DNA from: Cadophora sp. MPI-SDFR-AT-0126
Taxonomy: Eukaryota; Ascomycota; Leotiomycetes; Helotiales; Ploettnerulaceae
DNA: 64,000 nt
Direction: 5' to 3'
NCBI GenBank assembly: GCA_020747065.1
Contig: JAGMVK010000028.1
Coordinates: 434,001 to 498,000, forward strand
In this document: in pieces, positions 1 to 10,224 of the stretch
Layout of the letters: every line of letters starts with the position of its first letter
How positions within the stretch are numbered: the stretch's first letter is position 1
Translations under genes and position numbers: made by a program
The notes under the pieces: model-generated
Seen by the model: the letters and a program-made list of their open reading frames with translations, nothing else
What the model was told of the DNA's origin: nothing
The model's database searches: none

Positions 1-995
1 TTCTCCTGGTAATACCGACGTGCTGCCGGATGCAGTGGAAGAGACGTCTGGGCCATTTTGTAGGGGTCAAAAGGATAGCCCAAGGGGGTCTTGTTCTGAT
101 CAATATGGTGGTACTGGCTCTCGATCATGGACTTTGTCTCGACCAGACACCACGTCAGCAAATACGCAATATCGTCCGGCAAGTCCTCCCGGCAGAATAG
201 GAGGAAGTCGTTGAACTCCAAGGCTGGTAGCTCTTCCTGAAGCTCATCCCAGTACCCGGCCGGTAAGCTCGACGCTGGCAACAGCGTCGTCTTGAGAAGC
301 GTTTTGAGTGCCTCCGGCTCCGCGGGAATAGGAATGAACTTGCGAGGCCCGTCAATCAAAATTGTCCACCACGGCGCCATGATAGCTTCTTGGACACAAG
401 CCGTGATATCACTGTCGAGAGCCTGTGCTGGGATTAGGCACTGGTCAGGCCGCCAGTAGCTGTCGATAATTTCACCGCCCCACGAGCGGATGAGGTCTGG
501 AGTGATACCATGCGCCTCGAGGTAACGGTTCGACACCCACGCCGTTGGGGCATCTGGTGTATCGGGACCGATAACCAGCTTCAGTGGTGGCTTCTTCTCG
601 CGAATATCTGCGAACGTGCGGCAGCCAAATTTCGGATCGATGCCCAGCACCATTCGGTCGTTTTGCGGCAGCGATGCGAGCGCGCGAAGAGCGGGGAATT
701 TTTGTCCTCCGAAGATGGCCTCACCGGTCGCGGCGCCGCCCATCAGGGCAACCGGCGTGCCTAAGGCGATGTGTGCCTCGCCGTCGTTGACGAGCTGAAG
801 ACCCTCGCTGCCACCTCCGCGCATGCTGAGAATGTTGGTACGGCTACGGGGTCCGGCCCGATCGCACATCTCCTGCGTGAGCCAACACATGATACGGTGG
901 AAGTTTGCTTGCCCCCAATCGCCTTGGAAGGTGAGGTTGATTGAGCGCTCGATCCTGGGGCCGCCACCCAGGATTTTGGTTGCAGGTTCGCCCAT
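1..995 (-). CDS. TAXI/NMT1-like solute-binding-fold protein (3' end outside window)
   Basis: The frame stays open for 331 codons from the ATG at 995 to the window edge, so the C-terminus is missing. The start MGEPATKILGGG is followed by a segment like TRAP-transporter TAXI receptors: a TFQGDWGQANFHRIM stretch, then MRGGGSEGLQLVNDGEAHIALGTP, which matches the usual 'normal-mode ... G.AD.A' region of periplasmic-binding-protein type II folds, and later PDTPDAPTAW and RSWGGE. No signal peptide is visible, so a cytosolic protein is likely. TAXI proteins in bacteria deliver substrate to a TRAP permease, and no permease gene is seen here. I infer that the fold serves as an enzyme or sensor, as in the Pht5-type protein at 8418-9542. 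It diverges from the FAD monooxygenase at 1803. Family call is moderately sure, function unknown. Confidence 0.72.
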   Translation of the reverse strand, partial: MGEPATKILGGGPRIERSINLTFQGDWGQANFHRIMCWLTQEMCDRAGPRSRTNILSMRGGGSEGLQLVNDGEAHIALGTPVALMGGAATGEAIFGGQKFPALRALASLPQNDRMVLGIDPKFGCRTFADIREKKPPLKLVIGPDTPDAPTAWVSNRYLEAHGITPDLIRSWGGEIIDSYWRPDQCLIPAQALDSDITACVQEAIMAPWWTILIDGPRKFIPIPAEPEALKTLLKTTLLPASSLPAGYWDELQEELPALEFNDFLLFCREDLPDDIAYLLTWCLVETKSMIESQYHHIDQNKTPLGYPFDPYKMAQTSLPLHPAARRYYQE

Positions 996-1802
996 GATTC
1001 TAACATCGTGTGTCAGTCAGTCCGTCAGAACCTTCCCTTCAACTATGAGTTATGTGGGTGGACAGGTAGCTATAAGGCAAATAACCACGGCTACACTATA
1101 GCTAGGAAGAAAGTGGACTTACATAACTGCTATCTGGACGACTCTATATGAGGTTTCTGTTGGCTGGATCAGAAAGTGGAGAGAGTCAAGAATTGAATTG
1201 CTAATTCTGCGTAGGATGGCTGAAGCACTGCCATCAGTATATACAATGGCTTAAGTACTTTGTATCAATTGGCTTGTTCTGATAGAAACCTCCAAGCGAT
1301 CCTTGACTTTGAATCAAGTATGCGGAATATCCGGGACCCCATTTAGCTTGTTCGAGTTAGATCTTACATTACTTGGCAGCTGCTTGGATACTGTTGGAAT
1401 ATATCTACACCGCTGAACAAAATTGTTCTCATCTGGGGGTTGAATGTACCCCCTACCCCCTCTACCCCTTCCCCCTTACCCCATACCCCACATCCCATGC
1501 CCTCACTAGGGATCCGAATGGAAGCCTCCACAGCCGAGACATCGACATTACGTCTCGAAATCCTTTCGAGCTGGGGAAGCGGAGATCTGGAGGCAGAGAC
1601 TCCACACCAACTCACTGACCAACAACTAATCTCGAAAGAATTCCCTTAAAAGTATGATAAATCCCAGTCTCTCCTCGCCAGTAGCAAGCGACCAAAACAA
1701 AAACAAAAACTATCCACACCACCACCACCACCACAACCACTACGACAACAAAATCATTACATTTTTCTTCCTATTTCCAACAGCAGGTAAATAGAAACAG
1801 CC
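996..1802. other. Intergenic, divergent promoter region
   Basis: This 807-bp spacer separates two divergent genes. No convincing ORF was found. It carries the ACCCCNN array at 1448-1498 and, just before the start at 1803, an ACA/CAC-rich leader (about 1690-1745) typical of a fungal 5' UTR. Confidence 0.7.
1442..1498 (+). promoter_or_regulatory. ACCCCNN heptad array
   Basis: Seven near-consecutive 7-bp units start at 1448, 1455, 1464, 1471, 1478, 1485 and 1492, with one 2-bp slip at 1462. The array is preceded by GAATGT, so the 11-mer GAATGTACCCC lies at 1442-1452. The same 11-mer occurs at 36050-36060 on the other strand. The units contain GGGG cores on the complement, compatible with C2H2 regulators (CreA SYGGRG, stress-element or Adr1-type sites). 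The binding factor is inferred. Confidence 0.55.
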
Positions 1803-3233
1803 ATGACATCCGTCATTGTCGTAGGCGCGGGCCCAGTAGGTTTGTTTCTGACGTACAGCCTTGCCAAGCGAGGCATTCACGTCGACCTGGTTGAGCGCTT
1901 CGATGGTATCAGCAAAGACCATCGAGCAGCAGGCTACTACGGCGGCGCTGTCCTTGCTCTCAATGATGCCGGGCTTCTTCAACTTGCAGCAAAGCGTGGC
2001 TATCTCGTACAGGCAGTCGGCTGGCGAGCTCCCCCTGTGGATGATGGAAAAGGGGGAAAGACTTTCGGACGACTCATCTGCCATATTCCTTTCGACCACG
2101 GCAGCGAAAAACATCCGGAGTTGGGCATGCTGATCTTCCCACAAGCGAAGCTGTGTGAGCTACTTGAGGAGCAGATCATTGCCCTAGGGCAGAATCTTGT
2201 GACGTTCCATTTCGGTCATGAGATTGCTGGCATCAATCAAACAAATAATGGACAGACAGTGACGGCCACGATCCGCGATTCGAAGACTGGTGCAACATGC
2301 AACCTGAAAGGCGACTTTCTCGTCGGTGCTGATGGAGGCAAGTCAGCGACACGCAACCTGCTCGGTATCACCCTGCAGGGCCACACCTGGCCGGAGCGAT
2401 TGATTGCTTTGGATGTTCGTTTCGCGCTCCAGAACATCCCCAAAGTCCAACTACAGTTCATCACGGATCCTATTTGGTACTCTACAGTGGTACCGCTGGA
2501 GCAGCCTGTTCAAGGCAAGTCGTCATTGTGGCGCTTCTCTATGGCGGTAGATCCAAAAGACGACAGTCCTGAGGAAGTTCTTCTGTCTGACAAGTACCTG
2601 GCCGGCATGCTTGAGAGACACATGGTGGGTCCGCGGCCCTTGGAGTATGAGGTTACGAACAGAGCAACGTACAATATCCATCAGCGGTTGGCAAACACAA
2701 TGGCAGTGGGCCGGTGTGTGCTCATTGGCGACGCCGCGCACTTAAATAATGCACGTTCTCCCCCGCACTTTTCTTTATCATTGCCTCGTCATGCATTGCG
2801 AATGAGCATCTTCAATCATCTGCAGCCTGACTTGTACCAACAGTCTGGACATTTGCTAAAATTTCTGTTTACCTAGCCTATGGGAGCCCTTGGCTTATCT
2901 ACCGGCATCCTCGATGCTGAAGCCCTGGGCGAAACGCTCCAAATGATCATCGACGACAAAGAGCCCATTACCCTCCTCGAAACATTTTCTCATGAGCGCC
3001 GCAAGGTATTCCAGAACTTCGTCGACCCGACAAGTCGTGCAAACAAGCTGCGTATGCAACAGAGCCCTGAGGATGCGGATGGGGACTGGGTGGTGCGTCT
3101 GCTGCAGAACCCGACAGATGAACTGTTGAAGGACTTCTTCACGCCGTATGTGACTGTTTGGAGGTCGAACATGCGAGACGTGGTGGCTAAGGAGAAGGAG
3201 AGGATGGCCAGTGTAGTCAACGGTTTGAAGTAA
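1803..3233 (+). CDS. FAD-dependent aromatic monooxygenase (UbiH/PheA family)
   Basis: Two exons (1803-2750 and 2877-3233) give a 434-residue flavoprotein. The dinucleotide-binding GAGPVG is at residues 8-13, the second FAD motif VGADGG near 175, and the ribityl-binding GDAAH near 309. This family hydroxylates aromatic or related rings using NAD(P)H and oxygen. The intron at 2751-2876 begins with GC (gcacgt) and ends with cctag. Only this join gives the conserved run GDAAHLNNPMGALGLSTG, whereas every nearby GT donor breaks the frame. The substrate cannot be read from the sequence. The neighbours (dienelactone hydrolase, Pht5-like protein) suggest an aromatic acid. The gene converges on the C2H2 regulator, ending 190 bp away. 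Confidence 0.85.
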
Positions 3234-3422
3234 ATAGATTAAGGGTGATCGGGAAGAGGAGCGACGACATGGATAGGACTTCTTTGTAAGATTACATGGG
3301 ACAAGTAGGTAACTTGGTTCATTTTTGCTTGTGAATAAACAAACTGTAATAAAAATTCCAGGTTTAAGCCAGCCCGTGTCAAAACGGCAGATTCCAAATC
3401 CGCCCTGACTTCATGCAATTTA

Positions 3423-5907
3423 TTATTTGCTTATTGTTGACTCGACTACCTCGGCCGCGTACTTTTTAATGTAGCTTGCAACGTTGCGAATCACACCCCA
3501 AGTGCCTGCGCCCTCGAACACAATTGCTGACGTATAGGCGACTTTCGAACTCAGAGGTTGTCGCTTGATGGCCATAGGGAGGTCAAATTCGCACATGGTG
3601 TATTCTATCGATGCCATTACTTGCTTTTCCTCCCCGGTCCATCCACTATAGGGCGTTGATTCCAGAGTGCACAACCACTTCCTTAAATAGCAAGCTGGAA
3701 GCGAACACCAATTAGTTCGTACTCAGCGTATTAAGTGAGTGGAGGAAGGTGGATGGTGGATGAATAGATTGCTTAGCTTTCTTGGCAAAAAGGCCATCAT
3801 ACTTACCACATTGTAGGGCTGAGAAAAAGTACTGGAGACTTCCACAGCCGCTGGTTGGTGTACATTCGAATTTGAACATAATCTGCAGCGCATGCGTGGC
3901 GGTCAATGCGGCTCTTGTGCTGGCTGGTGAGCGATCAATGAGATCGAAGGCGCCGGATAAGGGTGCGTCTTCCGCAAAGGCAGGGCGCAGGCGTTCGAGA
4001 TCCGAGCACAAGTACACTCTAGCCAAACGGACAAGTGAATTCAGGCTATAAGCTTGAGGCGCTCCTTCGCTGTAGAGAGATAATACTGATTCTGCCTTCG
4101 ACATGGAAGCGAGCTCCAGCTTGTCGAGCGCGGACGAGAGTATGGGGAACTGGATCGAGTTGCAAGTGTTCCAACGGTCTTGCCGCAGGAGCCATATCCG
4201 TTGCAACAGGGTGTGGATGATGACAAGATTTGCGAATGTGTTCCTTGGTGGCGTCCAGGAGCTGTCGGGAGAAAGCAACGCATCGAGGGCGGCTGTGAGG
4301 GACACTCGTGGTGGCTGTTGCTCGTAACAACTGAGCCACTCTTGACTCCCAACCGCCTTCCATTCTAATTCGCTTGACGGGAGTGGTTCATTGATGTCTG
4401 AGATGACGAGAGCCGGAGGAATGTCCATTGTCCAAGAGAGCATGTTGAGGAATTGGCAAACGGTATATCTTGTTCTGGTCGAACGTCAGAAACACAAATA
4501 TGAGCGCACTGGCCAGGGCAGGACTCACCGGACTGCAGTCTCCGCTTTGATCCAATCTTTCCATGACACTGACGGTCTGCTAGAGTCATCCATGCTTGGG
4601 GAATTCCGTTGTCGTTGACTATAACGAAATACCTACTCGAAAGTTCATCAACGGTACGTCAACGTAAAGTGCTTTGTCATACCTCAACAAGCATTGATTG
4701 AAGGAGCAATGCGTCCTGCACCATGTTGCTCTTACCACTCCATACCCCATAAGATATGATGAGAAACAGAGCCTGCAGTACTGAGTCGCCACGAATACTA
4801 CTCGTATCCTGTAACAAAAGTTTCTCGGCCTGACCAGGGAGTGAGATGCGAAAGTGGGATAGGGTTCATGGCTTTGACTTACCTGTTGGATAGTTGTCGT
4901 ACGCGCAATTTGATGTAATCTATCACCATGCACGTGGTTTTTACAGTAGATAGCGCCCAGTGAGGACATAGCGAGCAGTACGCAGGGATCAGTATCCTCT
5001 GCACGCCATGTTGGAAGATGCATAAATGGTAGAATTGCGAGCAACGAATCAAAAAATGCAATAATGTAGCGTTCCAGCTGGAGACACCCTGGAAGGTCGA
5101 ATTCTTGATGGAGTGTACTCTGTGTAGCATAATGTTTGAGCTTGGGATGGTGGCAATTACGAGTAGATAACGTACCTCGTCCACTGCGGATATTAGCTCC
5201 TTACGTTTAGTGAAAGACACTTCAAAGGTGCCAAGAGATGACGAGTCCGAATTACGAGGCTCGGGCGAGACAAAGTCAAGAAATGGGTCCTCCTCCGACG
5301 CAAACAAATTCGTTGGTGAGGGGGCAAAATTCCCAAAATCAAGCCGGAAGCCTATTCTGTCATATTCAGCACCAGTACCTGTCACAACGATCTCCTCATT
5401 CGAAATCTCCGTCTCTTCCTTATCTGTGTTTGCTGTGAAGATGTTGAAAGTATTATCGGATGCTAATTGAGCCGTTGGAATTACAAATCCCAGGCTCTCC
5501 GGCAACAGCCCCTCCCAAAAGTTGGCTGTATAAGCTTCATCCCTCTCGCCAACAAACAAAGGAGGGACATCGGCATTTGAGGTGTCTGGCCGTCTTAAGC
5601 CAGGAATTGATGTTTCGACAATTGCTTCGTTCGACGACTGGTCCTGATGTTTGTTTCCCACATGCCGAGTGACCAGTTCCTTGCGGGTGAAGCGCATGCC
5701 ACAAATGTGACAACTGAATGGCTTCTCGCCTCGATCTAGAGGGTCTTGAGCATGTCTGCTTGCTTTCCTCTCACAGCGTCAGGACTTACGAGATCTTTCA
5801 TGGCGGATAAGGTGCTCGTTGCGCGCGAATTCTCTCGAGCAGACACTGCAGGACTTGGTGCCACGGCCGGGTCCATTCACTCGAAAGGCCCCTGTTAACC
5901 CCTGCAT
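3423..5907 (-). CDS. C2H2 zinc-finger transcription factor, Adr1-like fingers with fungal_trans domain
   Basis: Seven exons (5907-5790, 5735-5176, 5119-4883, 4829-4683, 4632-4529, 4474-3807, 3694-3423) encode 701 residues with all phases consistent. Two adjacent C2H2 fingers lie at residues 20-40 (C20, C23, H36, H40) and 48-69 (C48, C51, H64, H69), joined by an HRGEKPF linker. The finger tips RNEHLIRH and RKELVTRH resemble yeast Adr1. The remainder is an acidic middle segment followed by the fungal middle-homology region, including a WKDWIKAETAVRTRY stretch encoded across the exon 5/6 junction. Intron 1 splits the finger linker. The gene sits inside the putative aromatic-acid cluster and carries four ACCCCNN heptads 170-200 bp upstream of its start, so it may control both the cluster and itself. 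Target genes are inferred. Confidence 0.87.
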
Positions 5908-6328
5908 TCTTAGTGCATTGATGACTGTTGAGAGGATATGCTATGATATGATGACGAGTGGGTGTTGAAGTAGATAGATATTATATGGGCTTTTGATTCT
6001 CTTTATAGTATCTCCTACGATTCCGCTGTCCCGCGGTCCCGTCCCTGGACACATCCATTGGCTATGTCGTAGGAGACCCCAGACCCCGCACCCCTCACCC
6101 CGCACATGTGCTTCGCGTACTCCGATCCAAAGCCTTGGATAACGCTTAAAGTTTGTTTTTACTCTCGATGCACAGAGGAAGCTTCTTTCGGAGACCAATT
6201 ACATGAGAATTTGGATATGATTTGGAGCATCACATTTATAGGGACGATTAATGGACAATAGAAAGTACATTGTTTGCTATCAGACTTGACACCAAAATTC
6301 TCCTGTTTCCGCCCGAAGAGTGCCTAAC
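5908..6328. other. Intergenic, regulator promoter
   Basis: No ORF of substance. The segment holds the promoter of the C2H2 regulator, with the heptad array at 6076-6103, and the 3' flank of the dienelactone hydrolase. Confidence 0.6.
6076..6103 (+). promoter_or_regulatory. Four perfect ACCCCNN heptads
   Basis: ACCCCAG, ACCCCGC, ACCCCTC and ACCCCGC follow each other with no gap at 6076, 6083, 6090 and 6097. They lie 169-196 bp upstream of the C2H2 regulator start at 5907. The exact 7-bp period matches the arrays at 1448-1498 and 36034-36054. Confidence 0.6.
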
Positions 6329-7261
6329 CTATTCCGCGAGATACTGGTCAAACCATTGAAGAGCGAATAGGAAGGCTGACTCCTTGGCAAGTTTCTGGCG
6401 CTTGACACTAAGGTCACATCTGATCGCAAATCCGTGGGTGACACCTGAGTAGAGATTGATCTGATACGGAATGTCCAGCTTCAGCAACAATGCCTCGGTA
6501 TCATGTCTCAACGGAGTCGGGAAGATGTCATCCGTCTCAGCAGCTGCTATAGCCAGAGGGCCTTTCACCGCACTCAGCTCATCAGGTGTGACCATTGCGG
6601 GATGGGCGAGGTAGGCTGCATCTACATCGCCAGAACCAAGAGCACGCACTGCGTATTTTGCACCGAAGCAATATCCGACCGACGCGACTCTCTACTCTAT
6701 TATTTAGCTTCGCTCAAACTCAGAGAGGTCGGCTGGGAAATCTAACCTTAACACTGTATCTTCCTCGTAGCGCTTTAAGACTTGCAGCGACCACCGCATC
6801 CACTGTCTCGGGAACATGTGCAATTCCCTTCGCGCCGAACTTGCCGCTCATCCACTCGGGGATGCTGAAGGTTGCCATATCCGCATTGAGTGGCACTGGG
6901 TCGCCAAAGAAGAGATCCGGTACGATGACCGTGTACCTGGAGCGGGTCAGAAAGAAAGACCTCAAGGCCGTAAATTTGTATTGGAAGAAATTGCACACAC
7001 CCGTTCGATGCGAATTGGTCAGCGACTAACTGAGCATTGATGAACTTGTGTCCAATTATATCGGTGAGGCGAGAAGGTCGTTAGCAATCTAAATCCCAAT
7101 GATGAGTGGGAACAGCATTACAACAAAATGCCATAGCCATTTGGTTTCGCAGGCTCGACAATATAGGCCTCAAAATTGGCGATTGTTTCGTATCGACCAC
7201 GGGCATCACCATCGTGTTTTACGCCTTGGTAACAGCAGCTAGCCAGGTTGTTGGAAGTCAT
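6329..7261 (-). CDS. Dienelactone hydrolase family protein, one splice acceptor apparently mutated
   Basis: Four exons (7261-7122, 7069-7001, 6936-6747, 6691-6329) give 253 residues, the usual size for the family. The catalytic triad is visible: Cys141 in GYCFGAKYA, Asp187/188 in ETDDIFP and His219 in THGFAIR. The enzyme family opens dienelactones in ring-cleavage pathways, although many fungal members act on other esters. The oddity is intron 1. The donor gtaatg follows codon 46, a GCTAAC branch site lies near 7085, and the conserved LTDIIGHKF segment must begin at 7069, but the two bases before it read CG (7071-7070 on this strand) instead of AG. No AG nearby restores the frame. Either the gene is damaged, a rare non-AG acceptor is used, or the base is an error. 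Confidence 0.75.
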
Positions 7262-8417
7262 GTTTGCGATTTTGTAGATAGAATATTCAGATCAGTGAAG
7301 CAGATGGGAAAAGTTCTTGCAAAGCACATCAAGCAGATACACAGCAATCGACCACGGTTTTAATTAGAATACCTGCGATTTGGGCCAAGCAGAAGGCCTT
7401 CATTTCCGGCACCATCAACATGGCCGTACTGGCGTTGGGTGGCTCTGTCTGTCCAAGAGCGGTAATTTGGAGCTGCCCCTCCTACCTAAGCGAGTCATGG
7501 AGGCAGTGTAGCTCGCTTCGGCCCGTTACATTGCCCCAAAAGGGGAACTTGGGACCCAAACAATTCATTCTACTTGATCTGTCAGGATGGACTGTCGACT
7601 CTCGGAAGGCATATAACCCCACTGAGGGATGGCCGGAAGGTTCGGGCGCATCAATTCCCGAAAGGTTGTTTGGTCGGAAGTAATTGACGGCGGAAATAAC
7701 CGAAATATTTCTCCCGCTGGTTACTGGGACGCAACCGCCACGTCGGAGAACGTACAGACCGGCAAATTCAGATGCGAAAGTCCATTGAGCATCGAAGCAA
7801 CGCATGTCAGTATCATCTTCGTTTCGTATAGGTGGAACTGGATTTCATATCAAAGATCAGGTTAATGTACACTCAGTATTACATAAATGTCCACTATGTA
7901 CACTCTATACCATGCAGAAGTCTCTGCTTGTTTCTAACCGATCCATATCTGTAATCTGAGCGAGCTCCTCGGAAGCCTCTTGAGGGTATCTGAGATTGCA
8001 TAGGTTGATAGCTGGTTATTAGTATCGTAACGTTAACAGAGACCTAGTGGGCGGTGATATATTGTAATCTTAGGTTTGGGGTGGAAATTAATCTGCAGAA
8101 AGGAGGTCAGGATAGACAATAATAGTGAGTCCCTGGTGAGGAGAAAGGCATGTCTTATCTCAGTGTTTAATGCACCTGATTAACAAACAACACAACAATA
8201 CTCTACCAAAGTGATGGTGGGAAAGAAAAAGAAAAAGTAAAGTCGAAAGCTTGGGTTTCATAGCCGCACTAACTTACCTTGTTCCCACTTCTTTGTGTTT
8301 GCCAAGTTTCCCAGTTGCACTGCGCGCTTTGCCAAACAGAACTTCACAATCTTTGTCAATGTCTTGATTGATACCCTACTCTAATAGTCGGTTTCAGCTC
8401 TTCCCACTCCGTCGCTT
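7262..8417. other. Intergenic
   Basis: No reading frame here shows family motifs. The stretch 7400-7800 is richer in GC than its flanks and could be decayed coding DNA, but I cannot assign it. One ACCCCAC copy lies at 7616-7622, about 355 bp upstream of the dienelactone hydrolase start. Confidence 0.5.
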
Positions 8418-9542
8418 TCAAATAGTAAAAGTCTCAAGTGTACTTGGAGCGAAGAGCTCTTCTGGCTTCAGTCTCCGTTTCGACAGACCCTGTTGAAAAT
8501 GGTAGCCGAGGAACTTATCTAACACATGCTTGTTCTCCTCAAACCCATCCTTCCACCATCTTGAACTCCCACCCATGAGCCTCTTCGTCTCGTCGACATG
8601 GCTCTCCAACCAAGGCAACATGTATCTCAATGCAGCACGTTGTTCCAGGGGCTCGTAAGCTATTTCCAGTGATTTTGCAAACGCCTTAGTTAGCGCCTTC
8701 GCGATCCATGGGTTGGCATCGTAAACGGACCGCTTCAGCGCGACGACGTGCATGACTGGGAAGATTTTGGTGCGTTGATAGTACTCTGCTTCAACCTCTT
8801 GGAAGTTTGGGAAGAGATATCCGACTTTATTCGAGGTGTTCATAGACGAGGGTTTCGTCGCACTAAAGATGGCATCGATTTCTCCGTCTGCTAACATCTG
8901 GCTTAGGTTTTGCCCCTTGCGAATCTGGGTCACTTTGACTCCGGGAGGTAACGAATGTGAGATTTTGCTGTGCCTCTCTCTTTCCGACTCCTCGATTGCA
9001 CCGGTGAAAAATTCAACGCTCTCGATCGGCACGCCAAACTCTTCCTGCATGATGCCTCTTTGCCACACTGCTGCAGTCACTAATAGTAGAAAACAATTGG
9101 TATTATTATTCGCTGTTCATGTACCTTAGGATAGGAAATGAACTTGCTTTGGTACTCCGGAATTCCTATCTTCTTCCCCTTGAGATCCTGAGGCTTCTTG
9201 ATGCCAGAATCTAAATTGATATACATGGACTGGTGTCGAAAGAAACGCGACGGGAACACCGGTAGAGCGATGAATTTTGGCGTCTCCTCATTCAAAGTCA
9301 TGACGTACGAGGACAAGGAGAGCTCCGAAATATCGAACTCCTGAAAGCGTAGTTGCCGAAAAAAGCTTGCGTAAAGGCCGGTCAGCATTGTTTGAGGGTT
9401 ATTTATTATCGGGATTATCATACGTCTCTTCCACACGATAATTAAGGTACGTCAAATCAATCCCTTCGACACGAACCCTTCCATCCTCAATGGCTTTAGT
9501 GCGATCATAATCCCAACAAGCAAATACCAACTTTAGTACCAT
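8418..9542 (-). CDS. 4,5-dihydroxyphthalate decarboxylase-like protein (Pht5 family)
   Basis: Three exons (9542-9424, 9365-9148, 9079-8418) encode 332 residues, matching bacterial Pht5. Conserved marks in order are LVFACWDYDRT near the N-terminus, GRVRVEGIDLTYL, EETFFRQLRFQEFDISELSLSSY, FPSRFFRHQSMYIN, and IPEYQMTAAVWQRG across the second junction. In bacteria the enzyme decarboxylates 4,5-dihydroxyphthalate to protocatechuate using a periplasmic-binding-protein fold. There is no signal peptide here. Intron 2 (9147-9080) starts with GCAAGT and ends with TATTAG, and only this GC-AG splice joins EYQ to MTAAVW in frame. Co-location with a dienelactone hydrolase and FAD monooxygenase supports a role in aromatic acid breakdown. 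The exact substrate is inferred. Confidence 0.85.
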
Positions 9543-10224
9543 GATGGGATGCGGTCTGTTCTGTTCTGTTTTGTGTTGGTTTTTTTTTGGTAATTGGTGG
9601 AGCCAGTCAACCAAATGCGATACAATGTTGATAAATTGACCAGACGAGATCCTCCTGAGCTTCGGCTTTGATAGAAGCACAAGATAAACGTTGAAAGTTT
9701 TTCTTTTTTCTTCTGTATTCGAGCAGACGGGCCTGCCAAAGCAGTCACGGAATTGCTACGGGACACCTACCCCACCAATAGCCTCGCGCTGGAGTTTTAC
9801 CCCACCAGATTCTCTCTGCCCGGAGTTACTGCACTGGGGGTTAATACCCCACCGACTTTACTGTGTTCAGGCACAGGCGAGACACGGTTTGATCCTCTGC
9901 AAATCGGACTTTGGTAGGTAGCTAGTGTGAGCGCATCTCAATGGCGAACCCCTCATCCTCGGGACCTCGCCTTTGAAATGCCCATTGTACATAGGCTTAG
10001 CTGATCGATTGGTCGCTATTTCAAGCTGCTACTCCTAGGGCTGGTCATTGGGTAGTGGTGAGCTTGAGATTGTGAGGCTGCTGCCACTGACACATTGCGG
10101 CGGCCAGCGAGCCAATATCAAATATTGTGGTGGAGAGATACGAAGTGTGATGGTCAATAAATGCTCACGCTATCACGCAGGACTTGGAACAAACATAGCA
10201 GAACTATAACCCCGTTGCATTGTT
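9543..10224. other. Intergenic, shared upstream/3' flank
   Basis: No gene seen. Contains a T-rich tract and, at 9769, 9799 and 9846, three copies of ACCCCACC followed by a purine or A, upstream of the Pht5-like gene. Confidence 0.6.
9769..9855 (+). promoter_or_regulatory. Three dispersed ACCCCACC elements
   Basis: The copies are ACCCCACCAA (9769), ACCCCACCAG (9799) and ACCCCACCGA (9846). They lie 225-315 bp upstream of the Pht5-like start. On the complement each contains GTGGGG, a CreA-type SYGGRG match. They are not in a 7-bp array here. Confidence 0.45.

Noticed and set aside
3695..3722. Very short (28-bp) intron before the last exon of the C2H2 regulator
   Set aside because: A consensus GTAAGT donor at 3806 gives a normal 112-bp intron in correct phase.
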